Below are positions 10,009-20,376 of a stretch of 64,000 nucleotides of DNA, piece by piece. The DNA lies in the NCBI GenBank assembly GCA_048013815.1, contig CM106586.1, positions 14,880,001 to 14,944,000 on the forward strand, given 5' to 3'. The stretch's first letter is position 1. Each line of letters begins with the position of its first letter. Source of the DNA: Setoptus koraiensis (taxonomy: Eukaryota; Arthropoda). The notes beneath the pieces are model-generated. The model was given only the letters and a program-made list of their open reading frames with translations. It searched no databases and was not told the origin of the DNA. A program made the position numbers and the translations under genes.

Positions 10009-10989
10009 ATGTCAACGAAAATTGCCTTATTTTTAGCGTTCTGCCTGCTGTCTGTGTCAGCCGATCCCATATATGGATTAAAGAAAATATCCCACCTGTT
10101 CAAGCAGGAATTATCTGAAGAAAACAGTTATCATAATCGTACCTCAACGATTGGACGAGGTGACCTAGAACAACGAGGAATATCAGATGAAAGGAAAAAT
10201 TATGACTGGATCGAATGTGGCATTAATCAAGTCGATACAACATCTTTTATTGTGGGTGGCAGCGATGCAAAACCGGGTGAGTTCCCATGGCTTGTGCAGA
10301 TAGCTGGAAGGGGCTATTGTGGAGGGACAATCATATCGAGAGATTTTATCTTGACAGCTGCTCACTGCTTTAGACATCCGATAGAAGAAGTTGTTGAGGC
10401 AGGAGACGGACAATTCATACAAAAACGAAACATTGAGAAAAAGTTCATACACCCTGATTATATCCATAGAGCTGATGCTCTCGTAAATGATATAGCACTA
10501 GTGAAATTAGACAAGCCACTGGACTGGAATGATCATGTTGGACCTATTTGTATGCCGGGCGCCAATGATGAAGAGCATGTGAAACCTGGAACCATTCTTA
10601 GATTGGCAGGTCGAGGCAATATCAGTACTTTTAAAGGAAGTTCAAAAATTTTAACCGCTGATTTGACGGTGAAAGAGAGTCGCGCATGTACGGATGACTT
10701 CAAAAAGTCAAGCAATCTCACAATGAATGAGGAAATATTGAAAATATTTAAGACTACTACGATCTGCGCTGCAGGCTTGAATGAAAACGGCGAAGTGAAA
10801 TCTTCAAGCTGTTACGGTGACTCGGGAGGTCCAGCCGCCGTTCTCGGCGAAAATGGACGCTGGGTTATCCGCGGAGTGATATCCTCAACAACAAACTTTG
10901 AATGTTCTAAGGGATATAACATATATACCAACGTGGCCAGCTTCCTCCCATGGATTATTAATATCATTGGAAACGAATCAATTTTGTGA
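10009..10989 (+). CDS. Secreted S1 serine protease, chymotrypsin-like specificity
   Basis: Single-exon zymogen of 326 residues. Signal peptide ~1-18, propeptide to F80, then IVGG. The catalytic triad is H119 (TAAHC), D161 (NDIALVKL) and S272 (GDSGGP). The residue six before the catalytic Ser, which sets trypsin against chymotrypsin specificity, is S266, as in chymotrypsin, so large hydrophobic P1 residues are expected. C70 in the propeptide can bridge to C181, keeping the chains joined after activation. The activation bond follows Phe80 rather than the usual Arg/Lys, so a chymotrypsin-like enzyme, perhaps itself, would activate it. There is no clip domain. The residues around position 215 (ISSTTNFEC) differ from the usual SWG, so substrate binding may be atypical. 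An ATTAAA at 11051 is a likely polyadenylation signal. A digestive or immune role is inferred only. Confidence 0.88.
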   Translation: MSTKIALFLAFCLLSVSADPIYGLKKISHLFKQELSEENSYHNRTSTIGRGDLEQRGISDERKNYDWIECGINQVDTTSFIVGGSDAKPGEFPWLVQIAGRGYCGGTIISRDFILTAAHCFRHPIEEVVEAGDGQFIQKRNIEKKFIHPDYIHRADALVNDIALVKLDKPLDWNDHVGPICMPGANDEEHVKPGTILRLAGRGNISTFKGSSKILTADLTVKESRACTDDFKKSSNLTMNEEILKIFKTTTICAAGLNENGEVKSSSCYGDSGGPAAVLGENGRWVIRGVISSTTNFECSKGYNIYTNVASFLPWIINIIGNESIL

Positions 10990-11956
10990 ATGTGGAACAT
11001 CAAAATATGAAGCTTAACTTGCACGTGGCGTCACTTATAATGTTCTATTCATTAAAATTGCCACGCGCATCATTTATACTAAATTTCCCGATAAAATTAC
11101 TGGTCAATGCTCTCTTAGTAAATAATCTTTCTCATGACATCTTGCCGTTTTCAGACGGACAAGTGCGGTATCCGAGGTGGAAAGGCGACCTCCCGGGGTC
11201 ATAGTTAGACTTGTTTGTATTCCGAGATGAGAATCTTTCATCTCGTTATAGTGTACTGGAGCAATAACAAGCAATAGGATTCTTGGGCCCAAAAGTGAAC
11301 GCGAAAAGATTGTGACGGGGACATTCTGATCATGATACGAACTGTTGATTCAAAGCACGGCGAACCGAACGCTGTCCAGCGATACCTGTTTTTTTGTAGC
11401 GGACGTTCGATTCGAGGGAAATCTTTTTTCTGTGGGTGGAAGATTCTACAGCTGAGTCCACGAAGTTAGTATGTTTGATCCCACATTCGGCGCAAAAAAG
11501 TTCTGAAAAACAAGATAGCGAGAGTGATGCAACGTTTCGAACAACTACAAACTTCTTTATAGACTCGGGTAAGGGCGTAAAGTAGTGTTACGGTGGAAGC
11601 GGTTCATGCTCGCAGCTCGCAACATTGTGATTCTCCACTACATGCTATCAATGTTGGCCGGTGAGGCATAGACAGTGAGCTATGGTCCATAATCTGGCAG
11701 AGAGTGGTGAAACTTGATATTGTGTAAGTTTTTCACATCGACGTAGCTGATCTTGAGTCTCGGCGAGTCGTGCAGACCATATCAGACATTTTTGAATCAT
11801 AGTTATGTGGATAATGGGTTCTTTTGTTTCAACTGAATTCACTTCACAATTATCAAGATTCAATTTAATTTAATTCATTCGTTTCAAATCTTGGCAGAAT
11901 TGAAGATTGTAGCTTTCTCTTGAGTGGAATCAATACCATCAGCACTGGTCACCGTC
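10990..11956. other. Intergenic: upstream DNA of Kunitz gene 1
   Basis: No coding potential I would support. From about 11515 on, the sequence is repeated 1.39-1.40 kb downstream (12915 on), including AGAGTGATGCAACGTTTCG at 11521 and 12921. The last ~300 bases are the putative promoter and 5' UTR of the first Kunitz gene and partly resemble the protease promoter. Confidence 0.55.
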
Positions 11957-12422
11957 ATGGCACCCGTAATGTCACCGACAGTTTCAATCTTTGTAGCCTT
12001 GTGTCTAATATTATTGGTTAGTTCCACTCATGGCGATTATAATGATTATGGTTTAGGTGGGCCTAAAGGTTGCGTAGTACCTGAAGAAGAACGGTGGCCC
12101 TTCTCCGATCATGAACCGGACAATGGTAAGTGATGCCTCATTTTTATTTCACTTGGCAGTTTGCAGTTGATTTGAAATTACCTCGAAACATACCACTGCT
12201 GACGCATCTACCAATCTACGTCTATTGCTATTATCACTCACTCTAGATATCTGCAAGCTACCTAATCAGCCTGGACCATGCTTTGCGAATATACCGTCCT
12301 GGTACTATGATTATGAGAGCGGAATGTGCCTAAAGTTCACCTATGGAGGTTGCGGAGGCAATGAAAATAGATTCCAAACTAAGAAGGCATGCAAAAAAAG
12401 ATGTCTTAAGAAAGGTGTATGA
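11957..12422 (+). CDS. Secreted single-domain Kunitz inhibitor with Phe at P1
   Basis: Two exons, 11957-12125 and 12247-12422, with a phase-1 intron (GTAAGT...CTAG); 114 residues. The start is the ATG at 11957, which opens a clear signal peptide (ending near VSSTHG). An acidic linker follows, then one Kunitz/BPTI domain from C59 with all six cysteines in normal spacing and the YGGCGGNENRF core. The residue after the second cysteine (GPCFA), the reactive-site P1, is Phe, which predicts inhibition of chymotrypsin-like rather than trypsin-like proteases. A short basic tail (KKRCLKKGV) closes the protein. It lies about 1 kb downstream of the chymotrypsin-like protease gene on the same strand and is duplicated as the next gene. 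Confidence 0.9.
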
Positions 12423-13358
12423 ACGGTTGGTTGTAGTGATGCTCCATATGATTTTGAAATTTGCGAAATCTAAACATTTGGATATGACAGATATCAATTT
12501 AGCACAGTTAATCAAAAAGAAAAATAAGCCAAACAATGGTAATCGATACACATAGAGGGAGAAAACCTGTGCAGCAACAGCGAGTTTCCCCGATCTTGAC
12601 CGCTAACGGTGACTTCGATTCAAAACAACCACAGCCGATTTAGTTTGGAAATGCCGACTAATTAAACATGAAATACAGCCCTCACTTGGGGCTACTTAGA
12701 AATGCTGTATCTATTTTATTGGTATAGCTGTCACGCATCTGACTAATTAGTTGGTGCATACTTAATGAATGATCATTCTTGTAACAATTCCAACTATCAT
12801 TCACATAGTCATTTGTACTTTCGGCGAAACTTTGCGATTCTTTACTTCCATCTTCAGTTTATCTAGCTTAGCTTCCACCCGTCTCCTGATAAGGACCCGT
12901 TTTTAACTGGTTTTGGGGCGAGAGTGATGCAACGTTTCGAACAATCTTCTCTAGGGACTCGTCTGAAGCTGGGAAGTATTGTTCCGGTTGGAGCGGTTTA
13001 TGCTTGTAGCTAGCAAAATTGTGATTCTCCACTACATGCTATCAATGTTGGCCGGTGAGGCATAAACATTGAGCTTTGGTACATAATCTGGCAGATAGTG
13101 GTGAAACATAATATTGTGTAAGTTTTCCACATCGGCGTAGCTGATCTTGAGTCTCGGCGAGTCGTGCAGACCAGATCAGACATTTGTGAACCTTAGTTAT
13201 GTGGCAAGTAGGCTCGTTTGTTTCAACTGTATTCACATCACAATTATCAAGATACAAACTTAACTCATTCGTTTCAAATCTTGGCAGAATTGAAGGTTGT
13301 AGCTTTCTCTTGAGTGGAATCAATAACATCAGCCTGGCTTGTCTTCAAAGCACCAGAA

Positions 13359-13738
13359 ATGTCACCGACGGCCACAATCTCTGTAGTCTCCTGTTTGTTA
13401 TTGTTGGTTAGTTCGGTTTATGGTTTCGGATGGGGGAGGCCCCCGGGCGAATTCATACTGGAAAATGGTAACTTCATTTCACCCGACAGTTTCCGGTTAG
13501 ATAAATTACATTGAACGGTACCACTGCGGACGCATCTACTAATCCATATCTATTGTTATAAACACTACATTTAGGAAACTGCCACCAACCTAAGGATGTG
13601 GGGCCGTGTCGTGCATATGTTGAGAGATGGTACTTTGATTACAAGCAATCCAAATGCAAAAAGTTCATCTATGGAGGTTGCGAAGGCAATGATAACAATT
13701 TCGAAACAGAAGAGGACTGCGAAAAATTATGTCCATGA
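13359..13738 (+). CDS. Secreted single-domain Kunitz inhibitor with Arg at P1 (tandem paralog)
   Basis: Exons 13359-13467 and 13575-13738, again with a phase-1 intron at the same place; 90 residues. The start is the ATG matching the second Met of the upstream paralog, because the first Met is lost here. Signal peptide ~1-22, a short Gly/Pro linker, then a Kunitz domain with all six cysteines and [12 protein letters not shown]1 is Arg (GPCRA), so trypsin-like targets are expected, unlike the Phe-P1 sister. Signal peptide and promoter are well conserved between the copies while the inhibitory loop and linker differ, which suggests divergence after duplication. An AATAAA lies at 14022-14027. Confidence 0.88.
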
Positions 13739-14050
13739 ACGGGTCTATTAAAGGTTTGTTGCGGCGATGCTGCGTTTCGTTATGAGATTTCGTTTTTTTT
13801 GCGAAATTTCGACATTTAGATTGGATGAACAGTTCTGAGAATTAGAAACAACTGTATCCTGTTGACCAGCGCCCAACTGCATCGAGTGGATAAACGTGGA
13901 TGTAATTGCAAGCAAATTTAGTTTGGATATATGAAAAATACCCTCAAAACTTGTTAGAAATACCCAAGCATTTATGTAGGTGAATTTGCCACGCATCTGA
14001 CCTATCAGTTGATGCTTGCTTAATAAATAATCATTGTTACGACATCTCGG

Positions 14051-14680
14051 TTGCATCAGGAACTGAGACCGCAACAAGTGACTTGCTAAAGTTGTGAGCT
14101 TTCCCTAATTGGTCGGCTCATCCCAACTTGCGATGAACCACCATTCACCGATCCACCAATTAAGTAAGTGTGACAATCTCAACCATCTAGAGTTAACAGA
14201 AGCTGAGATACTCACATCGTGATTCTTTACTTCTCGCAGTGTAATCTTGGCCGTGGTGTCAAAATGACGGGGGACAAAAAACTTGAGCCCATCAGGAAGA
14301 CTCTCGATGTGGCACCATCGGCGCTCATTGTACCGAAATCTGGGCGGCTTTTTGTACCAGTTGCGGGCATCATCGTATCATCATTTATAGTCGTCGGTTA
14401 TCAATCGATCTCTATTCGATCTGCTATGCGGATCGTAACAAGTGTCCGGGATTACATTTGCGTAACATACGTATTACGTAACAATGTTGTCTTATCGTTG
14501 ATGCAATTACTTGAAACAATCTAAGGACTCCTGCACAGATGGCGCCTCAATCTCTTCAATCGGCAACCACCATTACTGTACCTGGTAGTGGTATGTATTG
14601 TGTGCCTTTTTTACCAAGCCATTTTCGCTGCTCCTTTTTTGGCCGCTAGATGGACGCACTTGGATTTTCATGTGCAGCGC
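14051..14680. other. Intergenic with a weak hydrophobic ORF
   Basis: An ATG at 14264 opens an 86-residue frame with one hydrophobic segment (LFVPVAGIIVSSFIVVGY, about residues 30-48). There is no family match, and part of the preceding DNA resembles the duplicated Kunitz 3' flank, so I do not call it a gene. Two bZIP-type palindromes, TTGCGTAA at 14458 and TTACGTAA at 14474, lie inside it. Confidence 0.35.
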
Positions 14681-15148
14681 GATCCGATCCGAATCCGCGG
14701 CTTATTCGTAGAAAATCCGTCCGCGGCGGACTCGGATCGCCAAATTTAAGCGCGGATTATCCACGGACGGGTCGAAAATTTTAGAAAAAATCACGGATAT
14801 CCATGGATATCCGTGAATACTGATGAATATCCACGGATTCGAGAATATCCACGGATTCAAGAATATCCACGGATTGTGTTAGCGTCGAACTTATGTCAGC
14901 GTTGGCAGAATGTTAGCATCGAGACATGTCGACATTAGGTTAGCGTCGAGATACATAGACATTAGGTTAGAGCGGACACGGGTCGAAAGTGTCGGTGAGC
15001 GTAGAGATGGGGCGCGTACAGTGACATCCATGGATTCACGGATAATTCGCGGATTCGTGGATAATCCGTGCCTATTTTTCAAGATGTCAGGGATATCCAT
15101 GTACGGATCGACCCAAGCAATTTTTTTCAAAACGGATCGGATATGCGC
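14677..15148. mobile_element. Fold-back / MITE-like element with internal ATATCCACGGATT repeats
   Basis: Ends are inverted: GCGCGATCCGATCCG on the left (14677-14691) and CGGATCGGATATGCGC on the right (15133-15148), about 15 bp with a one-base indel. Inside are three ~18-20 bp direct units with the core AATATCCACGGATT (about 14823-14880) and scattered copies of GGATATCC in both orientations. There is no transposase. A non-autonomous DNA element or satellite fragment is the likeliest reading; no target-site duplication was recognised. Confidence 0.45.
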
Positions 15149-18100
15149 CCCGTGGCATATCCATTCATATATACCATTCACTAGTGTGTATAATTAGTGT
15201 CCGTGGCGGGGTGTGTGCCAAAGGACGGTGCCCCGATACCCTGATGCACCGATATCGGATATGGGCGACAGTGTCGGGCCGACAACGATTTGCGGGAGTT
15301 GCAGTGCAGTGTTTCCGTTAAATCGTGTCTCGTTTTCGAGGCAACAGCGACACCAATGGAACAGGTAGATTGAACAGATTGAGTCTTGTCGTGAACTTTG
15401 TCGTCAGTGTCCAGCGCTCGAGTTTCAATTGTGGCAGGTTGTAAACATGCCACAATGCATGTTGCAACAATGCGGCCACACATGACGCTCGTCGGAGACG
15501 ACGTGAGATCGGTGAGCCAGCGTCGGCCGGCGATGTGACGAGTCAGATCAGATTGTGAGAATGATCGGAGGCCGACAATTTGACAAATGAGTGACCATCG
15601 GCGACACTCGAGTAAATTGTCAACTGCGAACTTGGATTGTTCGACATAATACATACAAAGTATAATCTGGCTAGTTATTTGCCAGTCGAGCCTGTAAGCC
15701 GACAGTGTATACACACGATATGGCGCATTCAATTCAACTTTCGCTGTCAAGTTCAATGGCACAATGCGTAAACGATTGCCGATTGTGACTTTAATGGTGT
15801 GTGCGCGCCTCTGACGTTTTGTTGTCGCCGGTTTACCTGTGCTCGGCTGGTCGCTGTTGCATTGTCGTTGTTGTGCACTGCACTGTCGCTGTTGTGCACT
15901 GCAACTTGTAGTGGGCTGCTGTGGTGCAGTGTTGTAATGCACAATGTTGCGCCGGCCAACAAGTGGCTACCTGCGACAGCGGCCACCACAATGAGCGAGC
16001 AACAATGCAAAGCGCCCAGCGACAACCTTGAGTGTCTGTTTGGTTGGACACGACGACAACAGCAACAACAATGACAAGCGCACTGCGAGCTGGGCTGGGC
16101 CACTCCGAATCAGAGTCTCCGATTCGCAGCGCCGGCACCAACTGCAGCGGCAACAGCAGCAACAACGACAACAGCGGCAGCAGCAACGACATCAACAGCA
16201 GCGGCAACAACAACGACAGCAGCAACAACAACAGCAACGACAACGACAGCGGCAGTCGGTTGGGTTAGGCGAAGCCTAATGATGATGCCACGCCGCTCCA
16301 AATTTTGCAGCTACGACGAGTGCGGCAGCCAGCAAAAAATGTCGTTATTGTTGCGCAACTAACAACTCGAAACTAGATTACGTTTGCACTGTCTCTCTCT
16401 CGCTGCTTCGTTGCTCTTTTTGCTGCTGCTGCCTGTTGTTGTTGTTGTTGTTGTTGAGCTGCTGCTGCCTGTTGTTGTTGAGCTGTTGTTGCTGCTGTTG
16501 TTGCCGCTGTTGCTGTTGTTGCTGCCGCTGCAGCGCTGCCAGTGGTCGCAGCCTGTCTAGTCTCCGCGACGAAACGAAATGACGCGAATCGTCCCCTCGC
16601 CGCCGACTGGCTACCGTTTCGAGCCTTCGACAGAAGCCTCCGACAGAAGCGATTCGGCAACCTTGGCAGCGGCCTCCAGCCAGCGTCTGTTGTCGGCGCC
16701 ACTGGCCATTGTGGCCGTGTGTGACACTTGTCAGTTGTGTCCGACTGCCGCCGGCTCACCTGAGCATGCGGCATCTGGCAGTTTGTGGCGCACTGCTGCT
16801 ATGCGCCAAACAAAATGGAGCATGAACGTATGGCGAGTTGTTTCTTTCTTTCTTTTTTTTTTCAATTATCTTCGCTGCAATCGATCACTGCCACACAATG
16901 GCCACAAGCGCCGATACACGGCCGATACCCATTGAGCGCACAATGCGCCCGCAACGGCCAGCTCGCCGCTCACCTGTCGCCAGAAGTGGCGCAAGTGACA
17001 CTCCTCCAGAAGTGGCCCAGGTCGGGCCGGCGCTCGGACGCTCGGCGGCTAGCGCGCGCGGCGGCCGCAAACGTAGCGGCACACTTGAAAGGAGCGACTT
17101 CTGGCGGCCACTTCCGCCAAGCCCGCCGGACAACGACTGACGGCCGGACAACGACTGACGGCCGGCCGGCCGGAGTTACATAATGCGCAGTTATAGGTTG
17201 ACTTTGCGTCGCGATTTTATCTCTCTGACGGCGCTGTGACGGGCGATCTTTATGTGCTCAGTGGCTCGCTCGTTGGCTTACGTTATTTTATTTTGTATTT
17301 TGGTGGCCGTCCGACGGCGTCCACCGGCCGACATAGCGAGCAAATAGCACGGCACGGCTGGCAGCCGACGACGACGACGACGACGCCATAACGATGACGA
17401 TGCGCATCATCGATTATTATCAAAGAACGACAACGATGGGGCTGCCTGCTTCTTATCGCGCTTGACGGCCCGCTGAACGAGATTGTTCAACTTTTGCAGC
17501 CATTATACACTTCACTTGTTGTGTGAGCTCGTCATGCAAGCGCGCCCGTCGTCGCTACAGGTGGAAGCGTCGTCGGCGTCGCCGATTCGAAGCCGAGCGC
17601 AGAAGCCGGCGAGAGAAGCCAACGAAACAAGCGAGAGAAGCCAGCGAAACAAGCGAGAGAAGCCAACGAGAGAAGCGAGAGAAGCGGAGAAGCGAAAAGC
17701 GAACGAGAGAAGCGGCCAAGAAATGTCATTGTTGTTCGCACACACCCGATTCGAGCGTCGCCTGAGATCTCAGAGAGTCGCTCGGAATCGACAGCCGCAG
17801 CCGGGATTGTCATTACGAGCGCCGTGAGTCACCGGAGCCGGCCGGCCGGCCGGCAGCCATGCCTGCAGTGACAAACATAATGACTGCGCCTCGTCGAAGG
17901 CGGTCGCCCGGCCACTCCAATCGCCGCCCGTTCCGATGCCCGAACCGCCGATTGCCACCAAATTGAATGAATGAAAAGAATCTGAACTTTACCTGAGCAG
18001 CCGACGCCATTCTTCTCTTTGTGTCGCTCGCACTGGCTCGCTCTCACCGCCGAGTTGCTATAACTAGATCAGGCGTCGATCCGACTCTGATGACTCCGAC

Positions 18101-18607
18101 AGTTGCCAGACAGTCGTCGCTGTTGCCAGTCGTCGCGCTTGCCAGAGTTATGGCCGGCGATCGCTGTAACGAGAGATAAAATATTGGACGCAGGCCAATT
18201 CGATTATGCCTCCCATTTCACCTGTTGCTCGCCGCCGCCGCTCAATGTCGGCCGCTCGCCGGCGAAGCCACCGCCGAACGACAACAAGTGACAACATCCA
18301 ATAATTACTGCCATCAATCGGCTAATTGGCTCCATTGTTGTTGTTCACTCTCGAACGTTGCCCATCGCGTTTCGCCAGTTCGAAATTTCGCCAGTTCGAC
18401 ATTCGACATTTCGACATTCGACATTCGACAGTTCGCCATTTCGCGGTCGCGACGCACACCAGCTCGGCCAAGTTACGTAACGTGAGCAGCGCTGTTGTTG
18501 CTCAACAATGGAGTCTTATCTCTCGTCTGCTCACGACGGCGCAAACTTTCCTTCGTATCTGCCCAAATATCAGCCGAACGCCGACTGATCGCCGATCTGA
18601 CTTTGTT
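15149..18607. other. Non-coding, low-complexity interval
   Basis: About 3.5 kb downstream of the minus-strand Q-rich gene. It holds CAG/CAA and CTG/TTG tracts and short GA-rich repeats (about 17610-17710, AGCGAGAGAAGCC-like). All long open frames are repeat-driven or lack plausible starts. TTGCGCAA (16351), TTACATAA (17176) and TTACGTAA (18473) occur. Confidence 0.5.
16137..16540. repeat. Facing CAG/CAA and CTG/TTG tracts
   Basis: CAG/CAA-rich DNA at about 16137-16257 is followed by CTG/TTG-rich DNA at about 16418-16540. The two tracts are imperfect reverse complements about 160 bases apart, so a transcript or single strand could fold on itself. They produce poly-Q, poly-A and poly-T open frames that I do not treat as genes. 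Confidence 0.7.
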
Positions 18608-18620
18608 TTTATTTTTGATT

Positions 18621-20376
18621 TTATTTTATCTGATCATACGATATGGTCTCTATGCTGTAAACAAGCGGGCCGCCGCTCAACATCCGGTTGGCCTGGCCCA
18701 TAGTGTGTTGGCTCGCCACCGGAATCACCGGGATCACCGCGATCGGGCTCGGGCCCACGCCTACGCTGGCCGCCGATGTGGGCGCGCTCATGGCCGGCGC
18801 CGCATAGCTGCCCGGCTGGACGCCGAAGCCGGCCATCATTTGGCCATTGTTGTGCTGCTGGCCCAACCGCATCATGGCCACCTGACCCGCGACAGCCGCA
18901 CCGGTCTGCTGCTGGGGGCGTTGCTGCTGCGGGTGCTGGTGCGGGTGTTGCTGCTGGGGGCGTTGCTGCTGTTGTTGCTGCTGCTGAGGGTATTGCTGCG
19001 GCGTGTGCGGATGTTGCTGCGCGACCGGAAACGGCTGTTGCGGTTGCGGCGAATTGGGCCAGTGCTCGCGGCCGCCCGTCTGGCCCGGGCCCGCCGCCGG
19101 CGCCGCCGCCGCCTGGCCCACCACTAGCTGGCCCGTGTGCGGCTCCCTGAGCTCGCTGTCCAACTGGGTGCTGTCCTGGTGGCGCTCGCCGTTGTCCGTG
19201 TCCGCGTCGGCGTCGTCCGCGTCGTCGGGCTCCACCGCCTCGCCCGTAACACCGTCAGTTATGATGGGTATCACTTCGGTGATGGTAGTGAGACGCGTCT
19301 TGTTTGCCTGTGGGCGTTGCTGGTAGGGCGCGTATTCCGCATCGATGGACTTTTCGTCGTATGACATCTCGCTGGCGGCGTTCTTCGTTTCCGGATCAAT
19401 ATGGACGTCGTCGATGCCGTCGTGCACCCACGAGTCGTCGCCGCCGTAATCGGCGTCCGCGTCGGCGTCGTTGTTGTGATTGTTGTTCTGGTTGTTGCTG
19501 GCGCTCATGTGCGGCTGCTCCACGGCCGCGGATATCGTCTTTTTAATGTCCACCGACACGGGCTTTTTGCGCGGCACCCGGCCGCGGATGTTCCAGTCGA
19601 TGTCCTCGTCGAAGCGGTCGTCGTTGAATTCCGTGCCGGCGTCGGGATAGGAATCGCGCTTTGCCCGGCTCACTGCGGCACTGCCGTTGACACTTGCTGA
19701 CTGGCTGCCGTTTGTGGCGGCCGCCGGAAGTGCCCACTGGGCCCGCGGGCGGGTGTCCGTCCCTTCGAACCCGTAGCCGTCGCCGCCGCCGAAGGTTTCG
19801 TCTGGTCGCGCGGTCGTTTGCACAGTCATCAACGCAGCCGCCAAGCCGGCCACACATTAGGAGCGGAGGGGAGAAAACGCAAACAACAGTTACATAATTG
19901 GGGTACCGTCAGGGGTGCGCACCGAAGAGGGTATTGTCCGGCTACTCACCATTGTCGTCGTCGGGCTCCTCGGAGGCGCCGTAACTGTCCGAGGCATCGG
20001 AGCCCATGGGGTCGTCGTCGTCGTCCATGTCCTCTACGGGACTTGTGCCGCTCTCGCTGGACCCGTAAATCGCTTCCGGTCGCGGAATGGACACGACCGA
20101 CATGGCGTCGGCTAGCAGCGGGCTAAACGCGTGCGACACAACAGCGCTGCTGTTACAATTGTCGCCGCATGCTTGTTTGACTAGACTAATTAACAATTGG
20201 TGACGCAATTGGATGTGAAAGCAGACAAACGACAAGACAAGCGCGTATAAAATGTTGCCGAGTGTCGAAGCGCAACATTGTCTTGTTGTTGTTGTTGTTG
20301 TTGGTGAGGTTTTTTGTTTTGTCTTGTTGCATTTGTTGTCGCGCAAATACTTGCTGCTGGACAGGCGCTCATTCAT
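18621..20376 (-). CDS. Q/P-rich, acidic, probably secreted or membrane-anchored protein
   Basis: Two exons, 19950-20376 and 18621-19801; 535 residues. The donor is GTGAGT after AATG. The acceptor at 19802-19803 is the only AG in the intron in this orientation and restores the frame exactly, which supports the model. The ATG at 20376 is the most upstream; residues ~38-56 are hydrophobic (ILYALVLSFVCF) and could be a signal anchor. Next come an acidic stretch (EDMDDDDD), a furin-like site SRAKR, NNQNNNHNN, then a P/Q/H-rich region with a run of eight Q, and a non-repetitive end finishing SYDQIK. AATAAA lies only 8 bases after the stop. No domain is recognised; an extracellular-matrix or cuticle role is a guess. 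A later ATG at about 20102 is an alternative start. Confidence 0.6.

Larger units (their letters stand above)
11515..14050 (+). repeat. Tandem segmental duplication carrying the Kunitz genes
   Basis: Two direct copies with a period of about 1.39-1.40 kb (11515-~12905 and ~12915-14050), each with promoter, both exons, intron and 3' flank. Anchors are AGAGTGATGCAACGTTTCG at 11521 and 12921, and TTCTCCACTACATGCTATC at about 11631 and 13023. The upstream parts look more alike than the coding exons. Confidence 0.85.

Noticed and set aside
14264-14524. 86-residue ORF with one hydrophobic segment
   Set aside because: No family match or conserved start; it lies beside duplicated Kunitz flank DNA.
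16028-16774. Poly-Q, poly-A and poly-T open frames on both strands
   Set aside because: They come from the CAG/CAA and CTG/TTG tracts; no non-repetitive conserved part.
19802-19853. N-terminus of the Q/P-rich protein upstream of the exon 2 acceptor
   Set aside because: It starts with GTG, and the only AG in the intron joins exon 1 to exon 2 downstream of it in the right phase.
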